Assembly: GCA_018697195.1 (NCBI GenBank)
Contig: CM031879.1
Location: 35,044,228-35,108,227 of the forward strand
Direction of reading: 5' to 3'
DNA: 64,000 bases
Origin: Certhia americana
Lineage: Eukaryota > Chordata > Aves > Passeriformes > Certhiidae
Shown here: piece by piece, positions 45,901 through 59,775 of the stretch
Layout of the letters: every line of letters starts with the position of its first letter
How positions within the stretch are numbered: the first letter of the stretch is position 1
Translations under genes and position numbers: made by a program
The notes under the pieces: model-generated
The model's database searches: none
The model's input: the letters and a program-made list of their open reading frames with translations, nothing else
What the model was told of the DNA's origin: nothing

Positions 45901-48900
45901 ATCAGGATTTTTATGCCAGCCTACACTCCCTGTTCAATTTCTGTGACTTTTATATTTGTATCTGAAGGGCACATGTGCCTGGAAACTGATCTGATTTTTC
46001 CAACCAAATTACTGGTCTAATGAAAGATATTTTTCTTTCAAACCTGGTTTGACTTTGAGATGAAGGCTTCCTCCCCTGCATCAATCAACTAGATTCCAGA
46101 AAAATGGAAAGGAGCATATATGCTGATCCAAATTTGAAAAATCTACCTTCTAATAAAATTAGAACAGCTCCTCTTCAGAGAAATATTTACATTTTTCTAT
46201 AGTTAAATCACTGGACAATCTAAAAAATAGAAACAGTATCTTCTCTTTACCCTTTTCCTAGGCCAGACAGGACAACATCCTTGCAACTCCTCCAAAATCT
46301 CACATAACTCTCTGAAAAAATCTTAATTTTTTAAAAAAAACAGATCTTTGAGATACCTAAATCAATGCACTCTGCTGCTCCTGTACAGCTGAAAGATTGA
46401 TGCACTTGAAGAAGAATTTCAGGTCAGAAGGATGTTTTTGTGAGAGAGGGAAAGGTAAGACTGCTGAAACTCCTGTGCTTGATGTACATGAGTATGTTTC
46501 AAGTTCACAACACAATCACATAGATCAAAGCTAAATTTAGAGACAGTGAATTATTCATTGCAACTGTAGTCAGCTAGGCTTATCTGGACCCTGAAGAACC
46601 AAGCATATCACCCTAGACAACACTAGTTCACACAGACATGCTTTTTTTCAGACCTATCTTTTGGCTCCACAGTACAAAAAATTGCACTGGTCAACCAGTT
46701 ACCCAGAATCTTGTTGAAGGTTTTTTGAAAGATAGGCAAATAACTATATGTAGATTACTTCCATTTTTTGATACATTAAAATTCCATTTACCCTTGTCTC
46801 AAGGAATGCAGAAGCGACAGTTCAACTGAACTGAGAAAAGCCACCAGTGCAACAGTTATTACAATACTCAGACAACTGTGACATTCCAATTTCACTCTCT
46901 GTTCAAAGCAGACACTTGAACTGAGATGAAAGATAGTTCAAGGCCCTCCTCTAGAACCTGGGAGAAGCATATGAAAAAGATTACACACGTTTATGAGAGT
47001 GATTATATGACACCGGGCCTGTGATAAGAGAGAATTGGAGTCAGAGACCCAAGAGGCTCCCCCAACCCCTTGTCCCCATGAATATTTCTAAATCCAATTT
47101 ACACATTTATTTAATACATAGATTATGTTCTAAGCTACTGCCATTGCAAGCATTAGCACAGACTCTGTGAATAGCACCATTTCAAATGTATTCCTATTAT
47201 TTAGCTTAAACATTCTCTTAGAGCTTCGTCACCAGTTTGCCCTAAGGACTGACACTAATACTTACACTCAGGGCTGGACTAGTCAGCACAAGGAAAAATA
47301 CCAGCAACATTGTGCATCATCCTGCTGAAGATTCCTTTTACAAGAGCTTGCTACTGATGAGCAGAAGCTTGCTAGTATCAGAAGAGAACCATATAGGACT
47401 TGCTTTGTGACCTCAGGAAAACCAAGGAATGAATTCCTGTGTCAGACCTGTCAAGCCACCATGGTGCATATATATTGCTTCACAACCAGGTGCTGATATA
47501 GACAAGAACATTAATCCCAATCCAGTAGGTTTCAGAACAAGCCTTCTCAAAACACCAGGGAAAGCTACCATCCGTCCACTGCTTATGACAACACATCTCT
47601 TTCAGAGGTATAACAGTCATTCAGAAAAGAAATATCTGTATCCTTTTCCTTGTGATTCCAAATACCACTTATTTTTTAACTTGCATTATTAGCTTACTTG
47701 TGAAAAAATCAATACTGGAATACAAACTGTAGACCCATTCCAGGATCTCTTAATTACATTCTCCACACAAAGAAGTGTGGCAAGAAACATAAATATAATA
47801 AAAACTTGAAAGTTCTGGATGTCCAAAATTCACCTACAGTAAAGCAGCCAGCAATAAGAAGTTATCATGTATGTGTCAGAGTGAACATTGATTTGGCTGG
47901 GGTAGAGGTTTTTCTGTGCAACTAGCTAAAGACAAAGAAATCTGCACTGGTTATAATTACAATGGGTTGTGAATGGGAATATTTATTTATTTATTTCCTT
48001 ATATATTTTATTTATTACTTGGGCTGGTGTCCTTCTAATGATTCTCACAGCAATGGAAAGCAACCTTTGCAGCATTCAGTGGAAACTTTGCATTAAGGGG
48101 ATTCTCTAGAGAGCATTTCTGTGGTGAAACCAGAGTTAGGAAATCAGGCAGTAAAGGAGATCTTTGACATGTCTGGAGATCTTGCTGGTAATTATGCACA
48201 AAGAGGACTATGGAAGAATGAATTGCCACTGCTGCCACTACCAGCCAGTTTATGCTCACTAGAGACCTTTTGTAAATGTGATCTGCAAAAGGAGTGGCAC
48301 GCAATGCTGCACTGAGGCACATTTTGCAGTTTCTATTTCCAGTTTAAGGTCTACATGGGATATTTACTGCTGGCACTTTCCTTTCAAGACTGGTAACATC
48401 TGCCTGCATACTTCTCTTTGAAAAAAGAGAAAGTTACTTGTACATGGAATTCAAAGTGTTGTTGCTGATGAAATATGCATGTGACATACCAGCAGAAGTT
48501 GGCCACTGGTAGTGGTGTTTATGAGGCAAAACAAAAAAATTAGCAGGATGCCGGTGTTCTTACCAGCCTCCTAAAATCCTAAATCCACTTCTTGACCATT
48601 AAGACTCTTTGTTCCTTAAGACATCCCTTCAGAACTATAACAAAACTGCATTAAAACATCAGCTGTGGGGGTTTTCTGGGGGGAGGTTGTTTTTGGACTG
48701 AAATTACTTGGACAGATGATGATCATTAAAATAGTTTAAAAGCCTATCACTTGCAGTGTTTAGGATTACTTTGCCAAGCAAGAGCAGACACATTAATAGA
48801 CTGTATGTAACAAACCAGGAGGACTGTGGGAAACAGAAGAAAACTTAAATGCATCTAAGGATTCTTTCTAGTTTGCAGCAAGAGTATTCCATTTTAGGAA

Positions 48901-51254
48901 TCAAAGGCTGATTCTTTCTTTACTAAAGGAGATGCTATAATAAAAATGTCAACCTAGCCAGTCAGGTATTTCCCCTTCTCTTAACAGATGAATAGCTCAG
49001 AACAAAATCATTCAAGATTTTGTGCAATATTTACCAAGTATTCTGTGTTTATAATTATATTTGCAGTACAGGCTACTTATACATCACTCTGTTTCACATG
49101 CAGTTTTAGATCAGGCTGCTCTGGTGCATGTCTCTCAGTACAATTATGAATTTGGCCCCTGGGGAGAGACAGAAGGTGACTGGTGCCAGATGAGCAAAGT
49201 ACCAAGGTTGAGAGTAGCATCTCCACCCAACAAATGGAAGAATCTTGTGACAAAGGCAATTTTTAGCACTGCAGTAAATATATTCATCTCATTTCACAGC
49301 AGCAGTAGTGACTCCCATCTGTGAACCCAGTCCTCTTCTCTAGAGGAAAATAATGAAAAGAGAAGTTACTTTCTAAATTAGTGAATAAAGAGAGTCACAA
49401 AATATACTGAACATTTTTCATCCTCCCCAGCTCAAGTACACCAGACAGATCCGTGATACCACTTTTACTGTGTGGGCTTGTATTTTGAATCCCATGTGCC
49501 TATAGTGCTTCCTGATCCTGATCTCAATTCCATCCCACCACAGCAAGAGCAGGCAGCTCTCTGGCCACAACAGTATTATAGATCATCCCAGTACCAAAAA
49601 AAGGACTATTTCTAGCTTCCTCATGTAGAACAGAGATGAAAACCATCAAAGTTCAGATAAAAATAACCTGTCTCCCACATCAATGCAGTTTGGTTTGCTT
49701 CCCAGACCTTCAGGCCTCTCACTTCTCTGTCATTGCATTCATTTCATCTAGAAATGAAAAATTCCTGAACTGTGAATGACATTCAGTCATAAGTGAGGAT
49801 GTTTGCGTAAGTCATTGTGCTCTGGTTTGTTTTTTTCTCTTGGTCCTTCACCTTCATCCATGTGAAGCTGAACCCTCGATTTCTGTGTCAGTACCGCACA
49901 GAGTGGACATGAGAGCAGTGCCCAGCAGAGCCATTAGTGATGCCAGTACATTTCCAGCTTACTGTGAGCCTTTGGAAGGACAGCACACTACATGGCATGC
50001 AGGGCCTTTCACTGCCAAGTTCTTGTGTGGAGACAAAGCTTCTGTCCCAGGCAATACAATAGATGCCCTCCAAACCTACAGACACAAATATCACTCTTCT
50101 AGTAATATCCTCCTTTATGCTGAATGTGGACATTGATACAGTCTTAATGCATGAATAAGGCACTTAAATATTTTAAAACTTTCTGTGGCACTGGATCTTC
50201 CAAGAACACTGAAAACTGTCAAACTTCTTCCTCCCATAAGTCTCAATATACTTCTGGGTGGGAGGACATAAAGATGTGTTATACAATATCTGGAAATGTT
50301 CCAGTTTGAAAAATCATAATGTCTGGTCAACTCCCTTAGTTCTAGCACATTATTGCACACTGCTACTTTAATTTCTAGAATAATGTAATCCAAGAGATAA
50401 AAAGCTGCTGCTATTAAGACAAGAACTACTTGTGAGATTTTCGTTGGGGATTCCAGTCTCCTCAGGAGATAATTTAATTTCTCCTCTCCCCTGTCTCACC
50501 CCCCACAAAAGAGGTATCCCACCAAAATAAAACAGTATCCAGGGGTCCAGATGGTCAAGAGGGAGATAAAAGATTAGGTTAAAGTCTCCAAGGAGTCAAT
50601 GTGTGCTCAAACTACAGCAGTGGACTGAGGAGAAGTCCACTCTTCCTTGCCTTCCAAAGGGCTAAAAAAATTTCCAAAATTCAACCCACAAAATTTATTT
50701 AAGAAAAAGCTTTTGTTTTCCATTCAGCCATAACCATTTTTTTATCCCAGTCCCAATGAGTAAGATTTTTTAACTGTAACACTCCAACATAATCTCTCTC
50801 ATTCTTTTCCTCTCTGTCTCTTCTTTCTGTATCAAGCACCATTTGAAGTGACAGGCAGACAATGCACCAACCTTTTCAAATCCTACTGGGAAACACATGT
50901 GAAAGGGAAGTATCAAAACCATCCAAAACCACACACAAAATATAATAGCACACAACTAATTAACCTGTCAAGAGAGAAATAGACATTATTGTTCTGATGA
51001 GCTTTTTAGATTGTGGGTTGTTTCCTCTTGCCAGGTGCAGCTGCAGTGATAGCAGTGGGGAGCTCACAAAAATACTACACTGCCAGTCCAGAACAAAGAC
51101 TGGCCTTCAGACAAATGGCCTGGCCAGGCACTCACTCAATACAAGAGCTTCACTCCAGAAGTAATCAGACAAAGCAAGGGTGAGCTTTTTGTATGGGTTC
51201 GGGTTTTCAGTTTCCATTTTGCAGAGCTGGCACTAGTACTATTTCTATTAGGAG

Positions 51255-51280
51255 AAAAAAAAAAAAAAAAAAAAAAAAAA
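51255..51280. repeat. 26-base A homopolymer
   Basis: There is an uninterrupted run of 26 A on the plus strand, U in the KCNC2 pre-mRNA. The preceding bases do not resemble a retroposed mRNA or a SINE that I recognize, and I see no target-site duplication. I treat it as a simple repeat. Confidence 0.85.
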
Positions 51281-54200
51281 CTATCTGGAACTCAAATGGA
51301 ACCAAATATATATAGCTATTCAGGCTCCAAGCACTGAGCACCTCCTGTAGTGAAAACTGGGGATACTCACTAGAAGGAGAGATAAGCAGAACACCTGACT
51401 GGTCTGGAGAGGGCTGTTTGGCCAAGCTGCCTTTAGCAAGCATATGAATGTGGGAATCTGGCAAAAGTCTTCAGCTTTATGGAAAATAAACCCAGTAGAA
51501 ATAAGTCTTTTCATTTTGTTTCAACTGACACTCCTGGGCTTTCATCTTCATTTCTGCATGGGATTTATAGCAAACTTTATGTTCCTCCATCTAGAGCTCA
51601 TGCCTTGCTCTCACAGCTTTTGTAAATTTTTTTCTCTTAATTAAAATTTCATCTGTTTCTTTGATTATATAATGTCCTAATGCAGCTCTCACTGTTACCC
51701 GCATCCACAGGCACAGCTTTCTCTTTTGGCCCAATCTGTAAAAGCTTTCTGGGATTCCAAAAATTCTCTGAGGTTAAATCACTACCAAGATTAAGAGGGT
51801 TTGTTGAACATGGCCATTACACCAGCCTCCTTTTTGTGGGGCCTTTCTTGTTCATAAGCTCACAGTAGTTTATTCATACGATAAATGAGCAGGAAACAGC
51901 TAATCCTTCAGGTACAGATAACTGTGGTGCAAAGAGCAGACAGTGATTCATTGGAGGGGGCAGGGGGGTGTTTGGTTTTGGTTTGGTTTATTTTTTCAGA
52001 TTTCAGCCATAACATTTCAGCTGAATATCAATATCAGTAGGCATCCTGGGGAAGAGATGCACAAAATAACCTGGAAAAGTATTCTAAAAGCTAGAAAATC
52101 ATGGATAACAAGAGCTTGGGAAGCAAGAAATATTACTTCTTTTAGGAGACTACCAATATTGAACAGGTTATGAGAGTATTTTTGAAAAACAGGGTTATGA
52201 ACCCAACTGAAATATATATCAGGACAGCTAAGATGGAGTTTTGATCACTTAGTATAGATTTACATTCAAAAATAAAAGAAGTTTTATTTCCCATGTCACA
52301 TGTAGGGGTTTCATCAAATATCTTGGCTATCAAATACTACCAAGTTATATAATGCTTCAGATAAGAAGTGTAAAAATGTATGCTTCAAAACTTCATATTA
52401 ACAGTCTATTTCAAATGCATGAAAAATTATGCAAGATATGACAAAAAAAAAAAAGTACTCAAATGTCTATTTTTAAATCCCTTTCTACCTACCACTGGCT
52501 AACAATCCAAACACTCAGATGTTAGAAAGGATGAAGCCTGGGAATTTTTTGTACACTTCTATATAGACCTGAGCCCACTCTAGATGAACTGACCACTGGA
52601 ATATTAACCTTATCAACTGTCACAAATCCACGACCCCACTGGACAACCAGAACAGGAAAAGTCACTATCCCTACTGGCTGAGCTGAAGTATTTTTTGTCT
52701 TACTTATTCTGATAATAGCACTGTCTGAAGACACAATTCTATTTGTTTTCTGCTGTTCTCTGTAACCAAAACATGCTCATTGCAAGAGGCTAAAGAGGCC
52801 ACGGTGTGACATGGCTATAACTGGTTTGACCATGAGCTTCTTGCATTTTCTAAGAATAAAGAACATAAATAATATAAGGTAGGTGGTAAACTTCCAAGCA
52901 AAATAAGCCAAATTCTGTGTAGATAGAGTCAGATGTTAAAGCATTTTAGTGGTTTCTTGGCTGCAGAAATGACAAAGCATAGAATTGGATCATGCAATAT
53001 AGGGTTGACTTCCATTTCTAAACAGATGCACACAGACATCAGAAACAGCCCATTTAAAAACCTGGGCCTGTGAAAGGACATAGAAGGCAATAAGGCTAGT
53101 CACATGCCAGAGCAAAAGAACTTTTACCACTTAAACGTGCATTTCCAAGGCACAGCAGGGAGGCAAAAGGCCATTAGGTGAGACAGTGTGGTATACATGC
53201 ATCCACATTATAGTGCAGCAACAGCATGCACAGACAAGGACATCTTTCCCTCATTTCTTTCAAATCCAGGCTGGCTGTAATGCTCCCAGTGTCAATGACA
53301 TTCTTCCAAATATATAAGTCGATTCAGGCCTGTAGTCCTTTAGTGCCTGATCATCACCACACAGGACCTGATTACAAATGCAGCTGCACTGGCGTAGTAA
53401 CAAAATAACTCAGTACAACACAACAAAGTTTCCTTATGCTGGAATGGAGAAGCAAACCAAACCTCATAGAACTGGGGAAATGAGTGAGTAAGTCAGAAAA
53501 ATTAACCTAGCCTGGCAATGTCACACCACCTGAGACAGTGGCAGTGCAATGCAAGTTTTTGATGAGGGACATGCTTAGGAATCTTGCTAAGACAGCACTG
53601 AGCACACTGATTTTGGTAATGTGACACTGACTCCATGTGCCCCTGTATGCATAAGCTCACTCAATCTGCACAGACTGCTGCTGTACTGGTCTGCAGCTAC
53701 AGGTGCAATAAAGTTGTAGAGAAGCCATAAAACAAAACATGACATCCATGGCTCCAAACAGGGACTTTATGATCTTTCTTTTACTCCATATAAATCTGGA
53801 AAAACTCATGCGATTTCAAAGTACCCAGCAAATAGATTCAGTACAGGCTTGTAAGATATGCAGACACACAGAAAGATGCTGATCTATGAATCATTAATTA
53901 TTATTCTCATAGACATTTACCTCAGAGATAAACTTAGAAGGAGGTTCAAAATGGTGACAGGGTATGTGAGAAAGCCCCAGTTCCCCCAGGTCCCGTTAAA
54001 TAGTTCCACTAAGTTAATGGCATGGTAAAACCGTTTATTGAATTAAATCTGGATGATATGTATGCATCAAGCCATTGGAGTCTTTACATACCAAACCAGC
54101 CAAATTTCAAGTACTCAGTTATCACTGTAAACCAGGCATGAGTGGATAGGTTGGTGTAACAGAAAACATCAGTTAAATAAAATTTACCTATCTATCCCCA

Positions 54201-57200
54201 AGGCACTTTTAAAATTATGACACTGCCTTTTTAAAGATTACTAGCTGGAATGACTTATAGGAGACAAAGAGTTGATGATACTTCCAAGCATTAGTTCCAT
54301 AAAGTGAGTCTAATTTCTAAGAAATAGTGCTAATAATTATACCACATAACGTAGCTCGGTACAAATGAAAAAATAAACACAGCCTTAGCCAACCTCTGGT
54401 GATATTCTTATCTTAGATGCAACAGAAGCTGATGAAATGCCAGCAGAAATGTTTTGAATTAAAGGCTGATTAGAAGCCTCATTTTGATCTTCAGCATGAA
54501 TTTACGCTAAACCTCAGGCTAGACTTGAGAGCTGCTATCATATGTGGGCTAACTAGCTCACAGAGGAGATAGAAGGAATTCCCAAGCTAGGAGTGAAAGA
54601 AAGGCTTGCATACTTGATACAGAAAAATAAAACATTTTTCAGTTCAATGTCCCCTTATTTATTTTTTGTAAGTTACCTGAAAATAGGGTGATTTATTTCA
54701 GAGGCTTGCTGCCACCATGCAGTACTGAAGGAGCACTTCAGAATTTCCTGTTTCTCAGATGCATGTCATTTGGACAGTTAGTTTAAATAACATATAAAAA
54801 CATAGCAAGGCAAAGGTTTAAATTTTCTGAAGGCCTTCCTCTACTGGGTGTGTAAATTTTTTGTGTGTGTTTGAATATTATATGCAGTTCTAACATATTT
54901 TAGATTTTCAGCCTACATTCTGACTAAGGAGAAAATTCTAATAAATTAAGAAAATGTAAGAACCAAGAAAAGGTAATAACCCATTTCATGTTTTGACTAA
55001 TGTAACAGAGATTTTCCTTAAATCACAGGAAGACGAAATAAATCCCTGGCTTCAAAAGTTTATTTTCTCAACCTGGCAGACTCGAAGAAGTCAAGAAGAT
55101 GGAAAAACCCACCAGGATCTCCAAAAGCAACACGAGATATTGGAATGAAGCACTAAAATAGGAGTCAATCTACCTGAGGGAACATGCCAACAAGTGGGAG
55201 CTGGAGTGCACCTTTAAATGAGCTGTTCTTAGCCCAGCAATGTAGAAACGCACCACAAATAACTGTAATTAATTTTCTGACCTTCAGTCAGAAGGTCAGA
55301 TGATTATTTACAGCTTCACCCCTGGGAGAAGTATCCTGATTCCTCAAGTAGACAGTCTGGTTAAGGAAAAATGGACAGAATATATGTTCTGATCACTAGT
55401 ACCTATTTAACTTAATTTGCTCTTCACATATTTTGGCAGTTACTTGTGCCACAATCAAAACCAACCATTCCATAAACATCAACCACCTCTCACAGAAAGA
55501 CTGGGTTTAGATGTGTAGTTTCACTCAGAACACTAATTGCGTGTAGATGAGATCAGACACTTTTAGTATTGCACAGGCATGTCTGCAGGTGCTGAATTAA
55601 CACAGAAAATCTCTGAGGAAGGAGCTGATCACAATTACCATAACTGGAAAACACTGAATGAAAGAAGTGTTTCCTTCTGTCAGTGTAACAGTTTTGGGAA
55701 TTGCTCTTGTACACTTGGTAACAAAGGACAGAGGGAAAGAGCTGCTTTTTAGAAGACAGTATCTCTCTGGCAAATGCACGTAACTGAAAATATGCCATGC
55801 TACAGGCTGCTCTGTAACTTCCACAGCACGCTAGATCCTCTATTCAGGATGGCTTTAGAATACATCTAAAGAGAGACCATATTTTTACCAGGAACGTTAA
55901 AATATTGTCTTGTCTTTAACCTGACTGTGTAATAGGTAATTAAATTATTTGCTTTCCTAATGAAAAGGTAAATAAACATGCCATGAACTGCAATCTGTAA
56001 TCATTCTCTCTTGCCAGTAAGTAGCTGGTTTCTCATAGCAACAACAGCCGTGCCATTGTCAACAGCAGGCCACTTGAATTACTGCAAGCCTGGACTAATT
56101 CCACTGAATGTAACAGTCCTGTATCTTCAGTCCTTCATCATAGCTGTGCCCCTGGTGCCAGCTGGAAAGGTTTGCTCAGCAAGCCAAAGGGCAGCAAACA
56201 GCCTGGGCGTAAGGTCCTACACCCTAGTGTGAGGTCCCAGTCCTTCAACTTCCCTGGCTCACCTCCCTTGGATGATGCTTCAACAGAGATGCAGGAACAA
56301 GTGGAGATAAACACAGACAACTACATGTGCTCCAGAACCCACTGAGCAGAAATAGCTATGTAATAGTGAAAAACAAGGGTGGCAGAAATCCAGGTTGGTT
56401 CAGCAATTTCAGAAGTCCAGATTCAAAGCGGTGTGTCAGGAGCAGCATCTGACTCACCATCAGCTCACTGTGATGATATTAAATTTTTTATCTTGCAGCC
56501 CCTACTACATTCTTCCTTTTGGCCATCAGTCATGCAAAGTACCTGATTTCATTCTGCAGATTATCAGGCCATTTATTGGTGAAACAATTTTCTGCCCATG
56601 ACCTTCTCCTTAATATCTTGTTGACCTTGGTCAAACTCCTTCATTTGTAAACTGTTTATATACCATGTTTTCAGCACAACAGCACATCAGTCAAGATTCC
56701 AGCAGTCACTAAATGCAGGTTTCATGCTCCACACTAGGAACCTGTTTGTTCCTCTAGCTGCCTATAAATTTCACAGCAACTAATAATGCATGAAAGTAGC
56801 TAAATAGGAGAAAAATTAAAACAATATGAACTATAATGAACATTTTATTGCAGCTTACATTGCCAATGCCTGCAATTCTGGAAATATTACTGATCAAAAC
56901 ACTATTATTTCAAATAATTGCACATAACACAGTGAATTATTCCCTCTTAATATCTGACTGTAAAAGAAACTGTCTAGCTAAACCACACACAGCATTCCAG
57001 ATGACATGGATTTAATCAGAAATCAATCAGCATATATGCCCTTTGAATTTAATAATGAAGAACTGTCAGTGAAAGCTGAAAATTTCCCAAGTTAGATTTC
57101 ACCATAGTTACTAGCCTGTTAGAAGAATACAAAATACAATCTTAAAATTCCCTGTAACCAATTGACTACATGTGTCAACTTGCCTTGAAAGATTAAGTTA

Positions 57201-57316
57201 ATTATGTAGAAAGGGGGAAACAGAGCTTGTAGGATTGGTGGGATTTAAAACTCTTTGATGTATGCTTCTTAAGTGCAGAGATAGGGCAGTTGAAACCACA
57301 TCTAATACTATGAAAA

Positions 57317-57382
57317 TGTGCTTTGAAATTCTTTGAATATAAAGTGCTACATAGCTGCTATTACAATTACTGTATCTAAAAT
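57317..57382 (+). repeat. Ancient SINE/LINE-tail-like sequence, copy 1
   Basis: The segment starts GTGCTTTGAAATTCTTTG and continues into TAAAGTGCTACATAGCTGC. It resembles the shared 3' tail of old amniote SINEs and L2/L3-type LINEs (CGCTTTGAAATCC... followed by GCGCTATATAAATGC). Its last 38 bases (57345-57382) recur at 59738-59775. Family assignment is by resemblance only. Confidence 0.4.
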
Positions 57383-59737
57383 GTCCGTGCACAAACCATC
57401 TTTGAATGGCAAATGTTACAAAATCCTTAACCAGGCTGAAAGTTATCTCAAAAGAGGTGTTTTTAAAGGATGTTTTCTAACATCTTGTAACTTCCTGCTA
57501 TTGTAGAAATAATAAATCTCATCAAACTTAGTGGAAAATGTCCTTGCATCGAAAATCTCTCAATTGCCTATTTTTCTAAACTGGCATCTACATGCCAATT
57601 CCTTCCTAGCTAAAAACCTCTACCTTTCTCAGGTTCCTAGGTTAATAAGGCCAAATTCAGAGGTGACAGTCACATGTGACCATATGACTTACAGTCCTCA
57701 AAATTATCAAAGCTGTGATATAAAAAATCTGTCCTCTGAGCCTGGAAGTGCACAAAATTACCAGCTGACTCCTATTGTGTCTTCATCATTTTCTAGGAAA
57801 CATACATGTTCTCCTTATTCAGACCTGCCCCACTGGGGAAATTTTTAGGTCTATGCTCTCCTTATGCTCAGTGGAGCTTCAGAAAATAAGATACTCTGAC
57901 ATTTACAATGAGTGTGCACAGAATTCCTACCTTCTAGCCTCTTATTATACTCAACAGTGAGAGTGGAGCAATTCTAAGTTACCATTAATGTGGCCTATGA
58001 AGAGGTCTCCTCTGGAACAGAACCACAGGGCATGAGAGTGGACATTTGACTGTGGATTATGGAAGAAGATCAGTCTGAACAACTCTGTGCACACCAACAT
58101 TCCAGAAAATGTCTCCCATCTTCCCTTCTAATGAATGCACTTGGGATAGAAATGCCATTGAAACAACCTGAGGATACTTCATATTCAGAGAGCAGATTTC
58201 TTAAGACAATAGACTGATAGTGACAGCAATTGTACGTAGATCTGTTAGGCTCCAATAACCCTAGTTTTGAGGAGAGGGAGAGTACAGATGTAAAATTTAC
58301 ATAACATAAGGAGAATCTGAAACACTGAATATGAGAGTTTATATTGGACAGAAAATTCAAAATGTTTATCAACTTGTAAAATTTCATTCAAAAAAAGAAA
58401 TCTGTGAGATTATTTTACCATAATTTTATCATGACCAAACTGCATCATATTCTTCAGATATCTTTGAAAGTACATTAATTTTTTTTTTAATTTCAAATCA
58501 AAATCTTAGCCTCAGATCCTGAAACACAACAGAACAAATTTCTGCGTGTTGCATCTCAGACTATAGCTATACAGTAGCTACAAAATTATGTCCCAAGAAA
58601 TTTCTGCTAAGTTAGGCATTAAAGGAAACTGTAATATAAGAGCAGGTCTTAAAACACTTTTCCCCAATGTATTGTTAAAGCCAGATCTGAGGAATTTTTT
58701 AGCAAGAGAATGACATTGCAATTTCATCAGGAAACAAGGTGTGACATCTTAATTTGATCTTGAGATACACTCTGTTTGGTTGAATGACTGGCCAATTCTT
58801 TCAGTTTAAAAGCAGGGATACAGCCTAGGATAGAGAAACAATCAGTTATTAATAAGTCTACAAATGAACTTCTGTCTTAGAGTTACAATGCACTGTAATG
58901 AACAAACCTTCTTATTTTAAATACAAATTGAGAAATATTTTTCTCTAGAGAAACACTGGACAGGAAAGTTTAAGAGAAAAGTATCTTTGATACAGTAGGA
59001 TTTTAAGAGTGCTTATAACCCCAGGGACTAGTGAAATTTCTTGTTACACTAGCAAAATTCTATTTAACAGAGACAAATCTGGATTTCCTGGCTATTGTTC
59101 AAGCTAGACATCATGACTCAGAGAACATGAGTTCTACCAACAAGACTGGATTTTCAGAGCTCACTTCATCAAAATTCAAAGGTCTCTTAACACACACTCA
59201 CGTGAAACCTTTCAGAAGACTTCAGGGCTGAGAGGGGACTCTTCAGAGGCACTGGGAGCTGCTGAGAACAAGAGTCACTGCAACATAACAAACCTCTTCC
59301 ACAAACATTAGCAAACCATCCCAGCACACCTCTTTTGCATCTTTGTTTTAAAAATTAAGAAACTGACACATAATAAGGTGAAATGACTTTACTAACAGGA
59401 GGTTGGAGTGACAGTTTTCCTCCCATGCCATGCTACACAGCCAGGTGCACTATCCTTGCTATTTACTCACATCAATCTTCAGAAGAATGTCTCTAATTCA
59501 CTAAAACTGCCATCACATTTTCTGGGTTACCCAAATCCAGTCTAATCCGGCTACTTCTCACTCGGACTACAGAACTACTAACAAAGCCTAATTCTCCCTC
59601 ATGTTCCCAAGGTAAAATGTCACTGAATTCAAAGATAAGAAAAGTAATTATAGATCACACAATTTCTTTTACGAGAAAAAAAAAAACCCAACACTTTCTT
59701 TTTCAAAAAGATTCTTCATGTTTTCTCCATTGTACAA

Positions 59738-59775
59738 TGCTACATAGCTGCTGTTACAATTATTGTATCTAAAAA
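59738..59775 (+). repeat. Ancient SINE/LINE-tail-like sequence, copy 2
   Basis: The 38 bases match 57345-57382 at 35 positions in the same orientation, 2.4 kb away; similarity stops abruptly on both sides. It is either a second copy of the same old repeat tail or a local duplication. Confidence 0.4.

Noticed and set aside
47886..47925. Possible second copy of the bird LTR start (TTTGGCTGGGGTAGAG)
   Set aside because: Only about 16 bases resemble the LTR start and the following sequence does not continue the match.
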